A DNA stretch of 23,906 nucleotides from Lachnospiraceae bacterium UBA5902 (GTDB lineage Bacteria > Bacillota > Clostridia > Lachnospirales > Lachnospiraceae), in the NCBI GenBank assembly GCA_002431865.1, contig DJEI01000006.1, forward strand, positions 1 to 23,906, written 5' to 3'. Below the pieces are notes generated by a model. That model was not told where the DNA came from, ran no database searches, and worked only from the letters and a program-made list of their open reading frames with translations. This document shows, one piece after another, positions 22,810-23,906 of the stretch; positions within the stretch are counted from its first letter, which is position 1, and the number at the start of each line of letters is the position of its first letter. Position numbers and translations under genes: made by a program.

Positions 22810-23906
22810 ATGGATACAATACAGACTTTGATCAAGCACTACATCGAATCAAACGGATATACAGTATATTCTATCTCTCAGCAAAGCGGCATCAATCGTA
22901 CAACACTTCAGAAAATCTTATCCGGACAGAGAAAAATCACAAAAGAAATATACGAGAAGCTTCTTCCATTTTTCGCCCTTTCGCCAATCGACAAGGAAGA
23001 ATTGGAACAGGCATTTTTGATTGATCAGGTTGGCACGGAACGGTTCCAGACACATATGGAGATCAAACGGATTTTGGAAATGTCCGCATCTACGCTCTAC
23101 CAGACAGACGATTTCCCTTATGATTTGGTTGTCTCAAATATCGATACATGGTCGAACTGTATGTTGATTCAAGGTATCTATCAGATTGTAAACGCAATCT
23201 ATTCTGTCGCCATGAAAAATGTGACAACCGAAGAACATCCATTTATATATACATTTGCTGATATGAGTCACCCGTACGCGTCTATCTTTTTCAAGCCGCT
23301 GTATCATCCGACATTTCAACCACTACATGTAAAGCACTTAATTGAATATCAGAAAACGCTGATCGATGGCGAAAACTATGATAATATTCACAACATCCAG
23401 ATCCTGACTAATCTGCTGCCATCCTTTGCTGCATTTCCGGGTACATTTGAGGTGCACTATTATTACTCTGCCCGAAACCGGTTTAAACAGCAGGCAGCCA
23501 CATTCCCTTACTATGTTATCACAAACACGCACATCATCTTACTGTCCCCAACGTATGAAACAGCCATGATATTGAGTGACAAAGTGATCCACGAGTATTA
23601 TCTGCACAACTATGAGCAGCTTCTCGCAAGGTCAAATACGCTGACGTCCGGGGCACAGACACCACTTGACCTGTTAAATATATTAAACGGAGTTGATCCA
23701 TCGTTAAATTATCCGCTCTGCCTGAATATCCAGCCAACGATTGAGAAATATCTCTCACCGGAAATGATTGACAAATATATGCTGGAAACCCCTTACAAGG
23801 AAGTCATCCGTGCCAAATTATTAGAACGGATCAGCCAGCTTACGATGGAACATCACACCATAATCTTTACTCTGGAAGGTTTAAAGTTATTTGCAGAGGA
23901 AGGAAA
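22810..23906 (+). CDS. Helix-turn-helix regulator, partial (runs off the window)
   Basis: ATG 22810 follows GAGGAAG; the frame stays open for 365 codons to the window edge, with no stop. Residues ~18-62 look like an XRE-type HTH: YTVYSISQQSGINRTTLQKI with recognition helix SGINRTTLQKILSGQR, then ITKEIYEKLLPFFALSPID. The remaining ~300 residues are a mixed alpha/beta, Tyr- and His-rich region (e.g. TFADMSHPYASIFFKPLYHP, PYYVITNTHIILLSPTYE) that I do not recognise; no membrane segment is apparent. It is the only plus-strand gene and is divergent from the ChW-SBP gene, so control of that promoter is the likeliest role. No clear promoter of its own was found. Confidence 0.8.
   Translation, partial: MDTIQTLIKHYIESNGYTVYSISQQSGINRTTLQKILSGQRKITKEIYEKLLPFFALSPIDKEELEQAFLIDQVGTERFQTHMEIKRILEMSASTLYQTDDFPYDLVVSNIDTWSNCMLIQGIYQIVNAIYSVAMKNVTTEEHPFIYTFADMSHPYASIFFKPLYHPTFQPLHVKHLIEYQKTLIDGENYDNIHNIQILTNLLPSFAAFPGTFEVHYYYSARNRFKQQAATFPYYVITNTHIILLSPTYETAMILSDKVIHEYYLHNYEQLLARSNTLTSGAQTPLDLLNILNGVDPSLNYPLCLNIQPTIEKYLSPEMIDKYMLETPYKEVIRAKLLERISQLTMEHHTIIFTLEGLKLFAEEG

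Overview
The window looks like a Clostridia chromosome segment, most likely Lachnospiraceae. The grounds are moderate-to-low GC, strong AGGAGG-type ribosome binding sites, Clostridial hydrophobic W (ChW) repeat proteins, the paired radical SAM/DUF4130 DNA-metabolism genes, and the DUF2975/YozG-type HTH/DUF4173 trio. No rRNA, tRNA, CRISPR array, integrase or complete insertion sequence is visible. Every gene from 255 to 22526 lies on the minus strand. The only plus-strand gene is a regulator that runs off the right edge.

Left to right: a truncated GyrI-like gene behind a DUF2809 membrane protein (255-858); a nitrilase-family amidase (991-1788) and a histidine phosphatase (1857-2402); a DNA-repair-like pair, DUF4130 protein plus radical SAM protein (2518-5004), whose promoter carries a near-consensus LexA/SOS box and probably gives a leaderless mRNA; a TetR-controlled ABC-2 exporter (5155-9125); a P1B-type metal ATPase with its small DUF6110 partner (9278-11651); FtsH with an overlapping DUF308 membrane protein (11773-14147); a 276-bp multi-hairpin palindromic element (14175-14450); a ketopantoate-reductase-family protein whose Shine-Dalgarno is separated from the start codon by a hairpin (14465-15417); an orphan cobI (15525-16247); and the DUF4173/HTH/DUF2975 trio (16308-18682).

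The right end is the most unusual part. Two tandem paralogous secreted proteins each carry six ChW repeats in two triplets. The shorter (18893-20002) is only the ChW module. The longer (20187-22526) has the same module fused to a full extracellular solute-binding-protein domain, with a signal-peptidase-I type leader and no lipobox. Its upstream region has a good promoter, three direct repeats over and next to the -35, an 18-codon leader ORF and a hairpin that encloses the leader stop codon. A divergent HTH protein (22810 to the edge) faces it. This is the best candidate for an undescribed system: a non-lipoprotein, probably surface-retained solute-binding protein with a ligand-less twin and its own regulation.

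Identifications rest on recognised motifs and family resemblance read by eye. No database search was run.
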